Of a DNA stretch of 20,900 bases, positions 1-7,667 are shown piece by piece. This DNA comes from Anaerolineaceae bacterium UBA700 (GTDB taxonomy: Bacteria > Chloroflexota > Anaerolineae > Anaerolineales > Anaerolineaceae). Position 1 is the stretch's first letter. Every line of letters begins with the position of its first letter. The notes under the pieces were generated by a model. It was not told the origin of the DNA. It made no database searches and worked only from the letters and a program-made list of their open reading frames with translations. The translations under genes were made by a program, and so were the position numbers. The stretch covers positions 1 through 20,900 of the forward strand of contig DBMK01000363.1 of the NCBI GenBank assembly GCA_002298885.1, in the 5' to 3' direction.

Positions 1-27
1 GTTGGTGAGGCGTATCGCCTCACCAAC
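1..27. terminator. perfect 12-bp hairpin at window edge, probable terminator
   Basis: Positions 1-12 and 16-27 are perfect reverse complements with a 3-nt loop (TAT). On the plus strand the hairpin is followed by TCTCTGTTTTT, a plausible U-tract for a gene entering from the left. It also lies just downstream of the stop of the minus-strand gene at 52, so it may serve both strands. What lies left of position 1 cannot be seen. Confidence 0.6.
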
Positions 28-51
28 TCTCTGTTTTTAATTCGATTTTGC

Positions 52-501
52 TTAGCTGGGCAGGATGGAGTTCAACAGCAGGCCGATGCCGGCCAGGATG
101 ATGAGCAGCGGACCGAACCAGGTCCAGTTGAGGTTGAAGAGGAAGACGGCGGTGATCATGGTCAGCACCAGGCCGCCGATCAACGAGCCGCGGGCTGGGG
201 CGGTGAGGCGCCCGCCGGCATTCTGGTAGAGGCGCCAGGCGGTGCCAAAGGAGCCGACAGCGGGGATGAGGATAAATAGCGCCCACCAGTTGTTCAGGGC
301 AAGGGCGCCCAGGTTCTGGGCAAGGAAGATGACGCCCAGCAGGATCAGGATTGCGCCGCCAACCCATGCGCCGCCCATGCGCCCGCCGCGTGCTTCCCAG
401 CGCTCCTCACGGCGGCGCATGCGTTCCTCGTGGCGAGACATAAACTCGGGCTGGCTGCTGCTGGCAGGGGTTTCTTGTTTTTGCGGATTATCGTCCATCA
501 T
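52..501 (-). CDS. small four-helix membrane protein, function unknown
   Basis: A 149-residue protein. Residues 1-42 are polar and highly charged, rich in Arg and Glu (HEERMRRREERWEARGGR), and probably cytosolic. Four hydrophobic segments follow at about 45-67, 71-92, 105-123 and 126-147. The last has the glycine-rich LLIILAGIGLLL pattern seen in LiaI/LiaF-type transmembrane regions (DUF5668-like); that family link is a resemblance, not a firm call. On the minus strand AAGGAAGG precedes two adjacent ATG codons; the first (501) is used here and the second (498) has slightly better spacing. The gene stands alone between the repeat at 595-782 and the edge hairpin. Sure as a gene, unsure of function. 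Confidence 0.8.
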   Translation of the reverse strand: MMDDNPQKQETPASSSQPEFMSRHEERMRRREERWEARGGRMGGAWVGGAILILLGVIFLAQNLGALALNNWWALFILIPAVGSFGTAWRLYQNAGGRLTAPARGSLIGGLVLTMITAVFLFNLNWTWFGPLLIILAGIGLLLNSILPS

Positions 502-594
502 AGCCTTCCTTGGTTGTAGACATGATTACTTGATTTGATTGTATATCGTTTCTCAACATTATTTACGGTATAACTCCAAAAAAGTTCCAAAAAA

Positions 595-782
595 GTCGGT
601 CAGTTTGTCAGTCGTTCAGTCGGTCAGTCTTTCAGTCAGTCAGTTTAACCGCGAATTGCACGAATTGGAACGAATGAACACGAATGATTCAATAAAACAT
701 TCATGTTCATTCGTTCCATTTCGTGCAATTCGTGGATAGGCAGGCTGACTAACCAACTGACCGACTGAAAGACTGACAGACT
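595..782. repeat. nested inverted repeat built on a GTCA tetranucleotide motif
   Basis: From 595 to 646 the plus strand reads as thirteen consecutive 4-bp units close to GTCA (GTCG, GTCA, GTTT, TTCA and similar). The reverse complement of the same pattern lies at 755-782; 626-645 pairs with 755-774 with one mismatch. Inside are two 38-bp arms, 649-686 and 698-735, which pair with three imperfect positions around an 11-nt AT-rich loop. The inner arms consist of staggered CGAATT/CGAATG words. The block sits between two minus-strand genes and has no credible coding content. It could be a dispersed REP- or MITE-like unit; no transposase is present. Confidence 0.85.
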
Positions 783-790
783 TCGAGTTA

Positions 791-1501
791 TTACAGCAGC
801 ATGCCAACCCCGTTGATCACAAAATGGCTGATCACGCCGGGCCAGGTGTTTTTGGTACGCTGGGCCACGAAGGGGATTACCTGGCAGGAAATGAGCATGA
901 ATGGAACGGCGTACCACTTGAACATGTGAAAGCAGGCCCATAGAGCGCCGTGCAACATCCAGGTGTTCTTGCCAAAGGCCAGCTCCTGGCGGGGCAGGAT
1001 GTAGCCGCGCCACCACAGCTCTTCGCCGAAGATGTTGAGGATGAGAATCGCCAGATTCATCCAGATCGTCGTTGCGCCTGCGGTGATATCAGGAAGGGTG
1101 AAGTTGATGGCTTTGTAAAACATGGGCAGGAGAACGGTGAATGCCAGCGAGACGAGCCCGAAGACGAGCGTGCCAATCCCGGCCCATTTCCAAACTCGTC
1201 CATCCATGCTGGTGAAGCGCATGCGCTGGCAGAAGGAGGCCCAATTCAACGGATTGCCTTCCAAAAGGTAACCGGCGACCGCAGCCAGAATCAGGCCGAT
1301 GTTCACCAAGCCTAGGGCGAGTGTATACGCAGCGGGCCGCTCCAATCCGCCCGCCATCAAGGTTGGCCACAACCAGAGCAGGGCAGCAGACAGGGCAGCC
1401 GCCGGGATGCCGAAAAGGAAGAGCGATGCCAGGAGGCCAACCGGTTTCAAGGGCTTTGGTTCGGATTTGGATTCAGAGGTCAGGGCAGCGGAAGTCGTCA
1501 T
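791..1501 (-). CDS. CPBP-family intramembrane metalloprotease (CAAX protease-like)
   Basis: A 236-residue polytopic membrane protein. The signature of the CPBP (CAAX processing and bacteriocin protection, Abi) family is visible: EELWWRG at 160-166 supplies the EExxxR motif, H192 lies in ACFHMFKW and H226 in ISHFVIN, all near helices. These residues form the metal or catalytic site in this glutamate-type protease family; the substrate cannot be deduced. Hydrophobic segments lie near 21-45, 58-80, 105-127, 145-160, 183-190 and 198-213. The start is the ATG at 1501, preceded by GGGAGA seven bases upstream; a longer frame reaching 1609 would run into the upstream acyltransferase gene and lacks this ribosome site. 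The gap to that gene is 43 bp, so the two are probably cotranscribed. Confidence 0.88.
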   Translation of the reverse strand: MTTSAALTSESKSEPKPLKPVGLLASLFLFGIPAAALSAALLWLWPTLMAGGLERPAAYTLALGLVNIGLILAAVAGYLLEGNPLNWASFCQRMRFTSMDGRVWKWAGIGTLVFGLVSLAFTVLLPMFYKAINFTLPDITAGATTIWMNLAILILNIFGEELWWRGYILPRQELAFGKNTWMLHGALWACFHMFKWYAVPFMLISCQVIPFVAQRTKNTWPGVISHFVINGVGMLL

Positions 1502-1544
1502 AATCGATTCTCCCGGGGTAATGCGTCCACAAAAACGGTTTCGA

Positions 1545-2759
1545 TCAGCCCTTGGGGTTGGCGGTCGTAGGCTCAGTGCCGACCAATCCAGCGGTGGGGG
1601 CCGGGGCAAGCAGGCGGCGGCGAGGCTTCATGCCGAACAGGACACGCAGCAGGTTAATGCGGCGGATCAAGAACTCATAAACCAGCATGATGAAGGCGAA
1701 GGAGCTGATGGCGATGATCAGGAACTTGAGCGGGTCCGGGATGAGCCAGCGGGTGACGAAATAACCGAAGACCAGGAGCACAGTCTGGTGCATGACGTAG
1801 AAGGGCAGCACGGCTTCGTTAGCATAGGCCAGGAAGGGAGTAGTGAAGTTGAGACGTTTCAGGCCAAACCCGAGAATGGCCAGCGACCACATCCAGGCGC
1901 CCAGGCCGAAGCAGCCGTAGATCAGGTTGTAGCCCAGGCTGCCGTAGGAGGGGTTGGTGTAACTCGTGCCGGCGTACAGCATGCCGGCCGTCGAGGCGAT
2001 GGCTAATATGAGCGATACCCACTTCCAGCGGCTGATGGTTTCCTGCAGACGGTCGTGCGAGATGATCAGGAAGCCGTAGAGGAAGAAGGGAATGTAGCCG
2101 AGCAGGCTCCAGCCGCCCCAGTTGCGGTCGCCCAGCAAGGAGTAGGGGCTGATGCCGGCGGTCACCAGCACCACGGGCAAGGCCAGCAGGTACATCACGC
2201 CGGGCAGGGCAACAACGTTTCCCAGCCAGCGCATAATGCCTGCCCCGCGCCTTTTGAGCAAGTAGAACAAGGGCAGGAAGAGCAGGCTGAAGACGAAGAG
2301 CACCAGCAAGTACCACAGGTGCAGGCCCATCCAGGCGAAGTTGCCGCCCTCCCCGTAGAGACCTTCGAAATAGTGCGGGAAGAACTGGAAAAACGTGCCG
2401 CTGAACTGGTGGTGGGTGAGGCGCTCGAGGTACACAGCGATGGAGATGTGGGTGAACACGCCCACCACCAACGGCACGGCCAGGCGCATGACCTTATCTT
2501 TGACGAATTTGCCCGGTCCGCCCTTGCCCAGGGCGTAAAACAGGCTGGCCCCCGAAACGAGGAAAATAAGCGGCATCATCCAACTGGCCAGGAACATGGT
2601 CCAGGCCTGGACAGCCATTGAGGTAGTGGAATTCTTGACGTGCCAGTCCATGGTGTCGAAGAAACGGCCGGAATGGAAAATGAAGACGGTCAGGATGAGC
2701 AGCACGCGCAGCCAATCCAGGTCATAACGGCGTTGGGGAAGAGCTTTATATGCGTTCAT
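1545..2759 (-). CDS. acyltransferase-3 family integral membrane protein
   Basis: A 404-residue protein with about ten hydrophobic helices. The N-terminus has the acyltransferase-3 signature: an Arg, then DLDWLR, then the conserved His of FIFHSGRFF at residue 29. Members move acyl groups across the membrane onto exported carbohydrates, glucans, peptidoglycan or lipids (OatA- and OpgC-like enzymes). No periplasmic SGNH domain is attached, so the acceptor is unknown. The C-terminal tail after MKPRRR is basic and then Ala/Pro/Thr-rich, probably cytosolic. ATG at 2759 was chosen because AAGGAG lies seven bases upstream; the in-frame ATG 14 codons earlier has no such site. It is the first gene of a likely two-gene operon with the CPBP protease and diverges from the lipoprotein gene at 2949. 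Confidence 0.9.
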   Translation of the reverse strand: MNAYKALPQRRYDLDWLRVLLILTVFIFHSGRFFDTMDWHVKNSTTSMAVQAWTMFLASWMMPLIFLVSGASLFYALGKGGPGKFVKDKVMRLAVPLVVGVFTHISIAVYLERLTHHQFSGTFFQFFPHYFEGLYGEGGNFAWMGLHLWYLLVLFVFSLLFLPLFYLLKRRGAGIMRWLGNVVALPGVMYLLALPVVLVTAGISPYSLLGDRNWGGWSLLGYIPFFLYGFLIISHDRLQETISRWKWVSLILAIASTAGMLYAGTSYTNPSYGSLGYNLIYGCFGLGAWMWSLAILGFGLKRLNFTTPFLAYANEAVLPFYVMHQTVLLVFGYFVTRWLIPDPLKFLIIAISSFAFIMLVYEFLIRRINLLRVLFGMKPRRRLLAPAPTAGLVGTEPTTANPKG

Positions 2760-2948
2760 AATCTTTCTCCTTGCACTTAAAAGAACGGAACTTAATGCCA
2801 ATTACGAATCTCGGTTGGATTTGTTGCAGCGGAATTTGGCGATGACCGCCTGGTCTTTTTGTGTAATAATCAGGGGGGCGGCGCGATCCGGGGCGGTGTG
2901 GCAATCTTTGAGGACAGATGCGGGCCAGTTCGAAATTGGGGAGGATTG

Positions 2949-4019
2949 ATGAAGCATTGCAGTCGTTTTTTATGGTCCAGCCTGGCGGCTGCCGGGTTGG
3001 TTTTGCTGGTTGTGGGTTGCGGCGGCCAGCCTGAGCCGATCAGCACCAATATTCCGACGCCGGTCCAGACTTCGACGCCGGAGCCTCCGGCATGGATCGG
3101 CGAGGCGGCCGAGGCCTGGAATTTGCTGGCCCAGCGCGGTGGGATGGTCTGGGACGGCTGGGGCCAGACCCTGCCGCCGCTCTTGATCAGCAAGGGTAGC
3201 GACGATTTCCTGGCCGGGCATCCGCACCCACCGGACGGTTTCGAACTCGCCGAGGGATTGAAAATTAGCCGAAAGGACGTCTTCCGACGCGCCGGTCACC
3301 TGGTGCCGGCCCCATCGGCGACCACCTGGAACGTGGCTGGCGTCTGGTCGGTGGCCGTGCCGGAGCGGAGTGAGTTCCAGGCGGCTGTCGACAAGGTCAT
3401 GGGCCAGGGCAAAGTAACCATTGACCCACCGGCATACGTGCGCTCCACGGTGCACGAGGCTTTCCACGCCTACCAATTTACATTAGTGAACGGGAATCCG
3501 CCGGATTTTGGGAGTACCGCCATGGAAAAGGCAGTGATGGCTGACCTTTTAAGCCGGCCCGGTGTCGATGCAGCTTATACGGCCGAAGGCCAGGCCCTGG
3601 CCAGTGCGCTGCGTATGACCGGCAAGGCGGACATCCTTGCACAAACGCGCGCTTTCCTGAAACTGCGCCAGGAGCGTCGCGCCACGCTTGCTCCCGCAGC
3701 AGGCGCTTACGAGCAGTCGATGGAATGGACAGAGGGGCTGGCCCGTTACGCAGAGGTGAGCCTGGTCCGGTTGGCCGGGGGGGAGGATTACAAACCCACA
3801 CTGGCCAGCCTGAATTACCCTTCACCAGAGAAAACATGGGAGCAGTTCTTGAACGACCTCTCTCGGCCCACACAGGACCCGGATATTTATTGGGGGCGCT
3901 ACTACCTGATGGGCGCCGGCCAGGCCTTCCTGCTCGACCAGCTATTGCCGGGTTGGAAGGAACGGGCGCTCGTCGAGAGACAATCGTTGGAGGCGCTCTT
4001 GCAGGAAGCAGTTAAATAA
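2949..4019 (+). CDS. lipoprotein with HExxH zinc-metallopeptidase signature
   Basis: A 356-residue protein. Residues 1-23 form a lipoprotein signal peptide ending in the lipobox VVGC, with Cys24 as the lipid-attachment site. A Pro/Thr-rich linker follows (about 28-48). H169-E-A-F-H173 is an HExxH zinc-peptidase motif, and WTEGLARYAE (260-269) about 90 residues later offers a glutamate (E262 or E269) as a third ligand, the gluzincin layout. Seen: the motif, the spacing and the export signal. Inferred: an extracytoplasmic, membrane-anchored peptidase of unknown substrate. The ATG at 2949 follows GGGGAGG with about four bases of spacing and gives a proper signal peptide; an in-frame start 30 codons earlier would bury it. 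The gene ends at the hairpin 4030-4070. I do not recognise a named family. Confidence 0.85.
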   Translation: MKHCSRFLWSSLAAAGLVLLVVGCGGQPEPISTNIPTPVQTSTPEPPAWIGEAAEAWNLLAQRGGMVWDGWGQTLPPLLISKGSDDFLAGHPHPPDGFELAEGLKISRKDVFRRAGHLVPAPSATTWNVAGVWSVAVPERSEFQAAVDKVMGQGKVTIDPPAYVRSTVHEAFHAYQFTLVNGNPPDFGSTAMEKAVMADLLSRPGVDAAYTAEGQALASALRMTGKADILAQTRAFLKLRQERRATLAPAAGAYEQSMEWTEGLARYAEVSLVRLAGGEDYKPTLASLNYPSPEKTWEQFLNDLSRPTQDPDIYWGRYYLMGAGQAFLLDQLLPGWKERALVERQSLEALLQEAVK

Positions 4020-4029
4020 TCTAGATTCA

Positions 4030-4070
4030 TGGTGTTATTTTTGGCTGCGGAGCAGCCAAAAATAACACCA
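4030..4070. terminator. 19-bp perfect hairpin, bidirectional terminator
   Basis: Arms 4030-4048 and 4052-4070 are exactly complementary around the loop GGA. Each arm holds a run of five T or A, so transcripts from either side carry a U-rich stretch. It lies 10 bp after the plus-strand lipoprotein stop and 3 bp before the end of the convergent minus-strand kinase operon, as expected of a shared terminator. Confidence 0.85.
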
Positions 4071-4073
4071 TAT

Positions 4074-4892
4074 TCACATCTCCGGCGGCGGGCGCCACTG
4101 CTGGATTAGGGCGCGCATCTGGGCCAGGACACCCGAGGTCAGCTCTTGAAGGGTTTCCAACTGGGGGACAACCTGGGAGGGGTCCTTATCCTGCATGACC
4201 CGGATGGATTGGGCCATCAAGGAAATGCTAAAGATAGTCTGGCTGATCGAATCATGCAGCTTCTGGGCCAGGCGGTCGCGTTCCTGGGCGGCGGACAGCG
4301 CTTCGATGCGGTCGGCGTAAGCCTGGAGCTGGCGGTTGGCTTCTTCCTGCTCGGCGAGTAGTTTTTCGCTGCGGCTGACGCCGGCGGCAAGCTGTTTATA
4401 CGCCACCTCGTAGGAGACGATCAATGCGCCGCCGGCCAGGATGGTTAATCCGAGCACCGGGCCGGCAGTTGGCCCGATGGTGATGGCCAGCGTGCCAAGC
4501 AGGCCGGCGGCGTAGAGCAGGCTGAGGGCCAGCGCCCAACGCCCGGGGAGGTAGGCAAAGGCCTGCACACAAACCATGATGTAGAGCAGTCCCCACATGT
4601 CCTGGTATGGCGGAAGCGTGCCCAGGGATTGGATTAGCGCCGCCTGGAGAGGGAAATAGACCAGCGGATAAACTTTGAAGCGGCGGAAGAAGCGTGGATC
4701 GCTGAGCAGCAGGAGCAGGATTGCCGCCAGTAGCCCGGCGCGGGGGAGAAGGTCGGCAGGCTGGAGGACGTAGCCGCCCGGAATGTTGTAGGTGAAGGTG
4801 CGCAGGGCGGCGGCGCCAAACAGGAGGAATCCCAACCAGGAAAAAGCCGGCCGAAGGAGTCGCTCGGTGGAAGACGGGTCCTGCTGGCTCAT
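4074..4892 (-). CDS. membrane histidine-kinase-like protein with DHp domain but no ATPase domain
   Basis: A 272-residue protein. About six hydrophobic segments fill residues 15-165, a coiled coil runs over about 170-205, and then comes a NarL-family (HisKA_3) dimerisation and phosphoacceptor domain with ERDRLAQKLHDS, phosphoacceptor His213 and the adjacent Asp214. The protein ends at residue 272, just after the second DHp helix, with no N, G1 or G2 boxes. No ATPase-domain remnant lies downstream: the stop is directly followed by the terminator hairpin. Its start overlaps the stop of the complete kinase by ATGA (4889-4892), implying translational coupling. The layout and DHp resemble that kinase (both have KLHDS/DLHDS, then QTIFS), suggesting duplication and loss of the catalytic domain. 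It may heterodimerise with the kinase or be phosphorylated by it in trans. Confidence 0.88.
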   Translation of the reverse strand: MSQQDPSSTERLLRPAFSWLGFLLFGAAALRTFTYNIPGGYVLQPADLLPRAGLLAAILLLLLSDPRFFRRFKVYPLVYFPLQAALIQSLGTLPPYQDMWGLLYIMVCVQAFAYLPGRWALALSLLYAAGLLGTLAITIGPTAGPVLGLTILAGGALIVSYEVAYKQLAAGVSRSEKLLAEQEEANRQLQAYADRIEALSAAQERDRLAQKLHDSISQTIFSISLMAQSIRVMQDKDPSQVVPQLETLQELTSGVLAQMRALIQQWRPPPEM

Positions 4893-6115
4893 GCGTCCAG
4901 CTCCTCGACCCGGATGAAAGTGCCCCGACCTGGGATCGAATCGAGGGTCAGCTTCCAGTGGATCTCGCGGGCGCGCTCGGCCATGCCGCTCAACCCGTGA
5001 TGACCCGGAGGACGGACTGCGCCGATCAGTTCCGGTTTAAAACCGGCGCCCTGGTCAGAAATTTCCAGGCAGGCCGGTTTTTGGTCGAGGCGCAGGCGCA
5101 GAAAGGCCCGGCGCGTGCCGGCGTGCTTGGCGATGTTGTTGAGTGCTTCCTGGGCGATGCGGTACAGCCCGGTGGTCACCTCGGCGGAGAGCGTGCGCTC
5201 ACCGACAATCTCGAGGCTGATTTCAAGCCCATCCCGGCTCTTTCGTTCGGCCACCAGGCGGCGCAAGGCTGCCGGCAGGTCCTTCTCCTCGGGTAGGGCC
5301 AGGCGAAGCTGGCTCGACAGGAGCTGGATCTCTGCCACGGCGCTGTGGGCCAGATCCTGCACCCGGTCGAGCTGGGCGGACATGCGTCCCGGATCCTTGA
5401 TGGCCAGGATCTGGGCGGCCTGGACAGCCAGGTTCATGCTGAAGATGGTCTGCGTGGCCGAATCGTGCAGGTCGCGGGCCATCCGGCTGCGCTCGGTGAG
5501 GGCAGCCTGCTCCTCGGCCTGGGCGGCGTATTGCTCTAGTTTGCGATGAGTCTGGGTCAGGCTGTCCAGCAGTTCCCGGTTGCGTCGGCGAGCGGCTTCA
5601 GCCTGGCGCACCAGGTGGGCGTAATTGCCTGTAAAAAAGCAGCTTGTGGCGAATAAGAAACCGATAACCAGGCTGGACGGCTGCCCCTGCCAGCTCAGCA
5701 GCACTTCTGCGATGGCCAATAGGCTGAATCCGGTGATCCAGGCGAAACCCAGGCGACGGCCGAAGAAAAGCACGGCCTGGAGGCTGAGCGGGACGAAGAG
5801 GAGGGACAGGAAATCGAGGTTTGGGTTCTGCGGGAAGAATGCCAGGACGAGGGCAGCCTGCAGGGCGAGATAAGCCGCCTGGATGGCTCGCGGGCGGGCA
5901 TCCAGCCAGTTGGAGGCAAACAGCAGCGCGCCGTAGGCGAGCAAGATCAGGGAAATGCGCACGATAGCTGAGTCGGCGCGCATAAAAACCTCGGCTCGTA
6001 CGGCGACGGCCAGGTAGATGGCGTAGATGGCTACGTTGCGCAGCAGGAACTGGACGGAGCGCGGCTCGACGGGCGGATTGGGGCTCTGCGGAGTCGATGG
6101 CTCAGCCGGCGCCAT
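4889..6115 (-). CDS. NarL-family membrane sensor histidine kinase
   Basis: A 408-residue kinase. A proline-rich N-terminus precedes about six membrane helices (about 22-166) forming the sensor. A coiled coil (about 170-208) leads to the HisKA_3 domain with ERSRMARDLHDS and phosphoacceptor His217. The ATPase domain is complete: N-box EALNNIAKHAG with Asn327, G1 box DQGAGF (354-359), GHHGLSGMAERA (371-382) and GRGT (396-399). It should autophosphorylate and pass phosphate to a NarL-type receiver; the obvious partner is the kinase-receiver fusion just upstream, whose stop overlaps this start by 14 bp (6102-6115). There is little room for a separate strong ribosome site, so translation is probably coupled. 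No large extracytoplasmic domain is seen; the signal is likely sensed in the membrane. Confidence 0.93.
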   Translation of the reverse strand: MAPAEPSTPQSPNPPVEPRSVQFLLRNVAIYAIYLAVAVRAEVFMRADSAIVRISLILLAYGALLFASNWLDARPRAIQAAYLALQAALVLAFFPQNPNLDFLSLLFVPLSLQAVLFFGRRLGFAWITGFSLLAIAEVLLSWQGQPSSLVIGFLFATSCFFTGNYAHLVRQAEAARRRNRELLDSLTQTHRKLEQYAAQAEEQAALTERSRMARDLHDSATQTIFSMNLAVQAAQILAIKDPGRMSAQLDRVQDLAHSAVAEIQLLSSQLRLALPEEKDLPAALRRLVAERKSRDGLEISLEIVGERTLSAEVTTGLYRIAQEALNNIAKHAGTRRAFLRLRLDQKPACLEISDQGAGFKPELIGAVRPPGHHGLSGMAERAREIHWKLTLDSIPGRGTFIRVEELDA

Positions 6116-7667
6116 GCTTTATCGCCCATACTGCGGCCTGGGTGCGATCCTCGAAGCCCATTTTGGCGAGGATGCTGCTCACGTGGGCCCTGACGGTCTT
6201 CTCGGCGAGGGACATTCGCTCGGCGATCTCACGGTTGCTCAGGCCTCCAGCGACCAGGCGCAGCACCTCGCGCTCGCGTTCGGTCAGCTCGTTCAGGGCC
6301 AGGCCGGCTTTCGCAGCGCCGGGCTGGATGGGGGCCAGACCTCCGGGATGAGAGTCTCCCGTCACCAGTGACATCAGCTTTTTAGCAATATCAGGATGGA
6401 GCTGGGTCTTCCCCTGGTGGGCATCGCGCACGGCCTGCACCAGTTCGTTGGGGCGAATATCTTTCAATAGATAGCCCTGCGCCCCGGCGCGGATGGCTGG
6501 GAACACTTTATCGTCCTCGCCGAAGCTGGTGAGGATGATCACGCGCGCCGCCGGGCACACCGCTTTGACCCGAGACGTGGCCTCGACGCCGTCCATCTGC
6601 GGCATCACAAGGTCGAGCAGGACGATATCGGGTTGGAGCTCGCCGGCCAATTGGATGGCTTCGGTGCCGTTGGTGCCTTCACCGACCACTTCCATATCGT
6701 CTTGCAAGTCGATGAACATGCGCAAGCCCTGGCGGACGACGGCGTGGTCGTCGACGATGAGGACGCGGATCTTGTGGGTCTGCTCTTCAGGTGGAGGCGG
6801 TGCGGATGGAGCGCGGCGGGAGGGGGCGCGGCCGCTGCGCAGCTCTTTCTGGATGGTTTCTAGCTCGGCGCCCACCAGGCGAACGCTGTCGGTGCGGGCC
6901 GGGCTGTCCTTGCGCAGCATTTGCCTGACCAGCTCGCAGAGAGAGGCGGGCGCGTCGCTGCGCAGGTTCTGCGGATCGGGCAGCGGTTGGTTTTTGATCG
7001 CCCAAATCACCTCGAAGGGGGAATCGCCGTCGAACGGGCGGCGTCCGGTGAGCATTTCGAACAGCACCACGCCGAACGACCAGATATCTGAGCGCTCGTC
7101 GATGTCCTGGTTCTCGACGGCCTCCGGACTGAGGTATTGGAAAGTGCCCAGGATCGAACCGGCTGTGGTGAGACTGGGCAGCCGCCCGACGCGCGCCAGG
7201 CCAAAATCGGTCAGGTGGGCACTGCCGTCCTCGCCGAGCAGGATGTTGGCCGGCTTGATGTCGCGATGCAGGATTTCGAGGTAGTGCGCCCGGCTGAGAG
7301 CGTCCGAGAGCTCCAGACCGAGGGTTATTACGCGGTCGAGGGGCAGTTGGGGCTGCTTGAGCAGCAGGTCCGCCAGGGAGCCGCCGCCCACATACTCCAT
7401 GATGATGTAGTGCTGGCTACCTTCGTCGACAGTGGCTAGGACTTTGACGATGTTGGGATGGTTCAGGCGGCGCAGGGCTTCGCCCTCGCGCTTGAAGCGC
7501 TCGACCATTTCAGGCATGCTACCGACCAGCTCGCTGCGCAATTGCTTGATGGCAACAGTTTCGCCGGTGAGCGTGTCGGCGCCGAGAAAAACGCTGCCGG
7601 TGGCGCCGCCGCCGATGGAACGGTCCAGCCGGTAGCGGCCCGCTATCAGAGCTTTGTCGTTCGCCAT
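6102..7667 (-). CDS. Ser/Thr protein kinase fused to NarL/LuxR-type response regulator
   Basis: A 521-residue soluble protein with three domains. Residues 12-270 are a Hanks-type kinase with all key residues: glycine loop GGGATGSV (19-26), AIK Lys41, helix-C Glu61, HRDIKPAN (134-141) with Asp136, DFG 154-156, SPE (180-182) and candidate activation-loop threonines 167-168. A Pro-rich linker (about 280-296) leads to a receiver domain (about 299-420) with Asp306, Asp307, phosphoacceptor Asp352, Thr380 and Lys402. Residues 458-521 are a LuxR-type HTH with LTEREREVLRLVAGGLSNREIA. No membrane segment or PASTA repeat is present. It can in principle take both Ser/Thr and His-Asp phosphorylation and bind DNA. 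It heads an operon with two histidine-kinase genes. GGAGG lies five bases before the ATG at 7667. Confidence 0.95.
   Translation of the reverse strand: MANDKALIAGRYRLDRSIGGGATGSVFLGADTLTGETVAIKQLRSELVGSMPEMVERFKREGEALRRLNHPNIVKVLATVDEGSQHYIIMEYVGGGSLADLLLKQPQLPLDRVITLGLELSDALSRAHYLEILHRDIKPANILLGEDGSAHLTDFGLARVGRLPSLTTAGSILGTFQYLSPEAVENQDIDERSDIWSFGVVLFEMLTGRRPFDGDSPFEVIWAIKNQPLPDPQNLRSDAPASLCELVRQMLRKDSPARTDSVRLVGAELETIQKELRSGRAPSRRAPSAPPPPEEQTHKIRVLIVDDHAVVRQGLRMFIDLQDDMEVVGEGTNGTEAIQLAGELQPDIVLLDLVMPQMDGVEATSRVKAVCPAARVIILTSFGEDDKVFPAIRAGAQGYLLKDIRPNELVQAVRDAHQGKTQLHPDIAKKLMSLVTGDSHPGGLAPIQPGAAKAGLALNELTEREREVLRLVAGGLSNREIAERMSLAEKTVRAHVSSILAKMGFEDRTQAAVWAIKHGAG

Noticed and set aside
539..739. 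Short plus-strand open frame across the GTCA repeat
   Set aside because: It is made of repeat sequence and hairpin arms and has no ribosome site; the low-complexity peptide reflects the tetranucleotide motif.
645..1016. Minus-strand open frame overlapping the 3' end of the CPBP gene and the repeat
   Set aside because: It is out of frame with the protease motifs and enters the inverted repeat.
1299..2621. Plus-strand open frames opposite the acyltransferase and CPBP genes
   Set aside because: Their translations are rich in Gln, Glu, His and Gly in the manner of antisense frames of membrane-protein genes; the minus-strand frames carry the family motifs.
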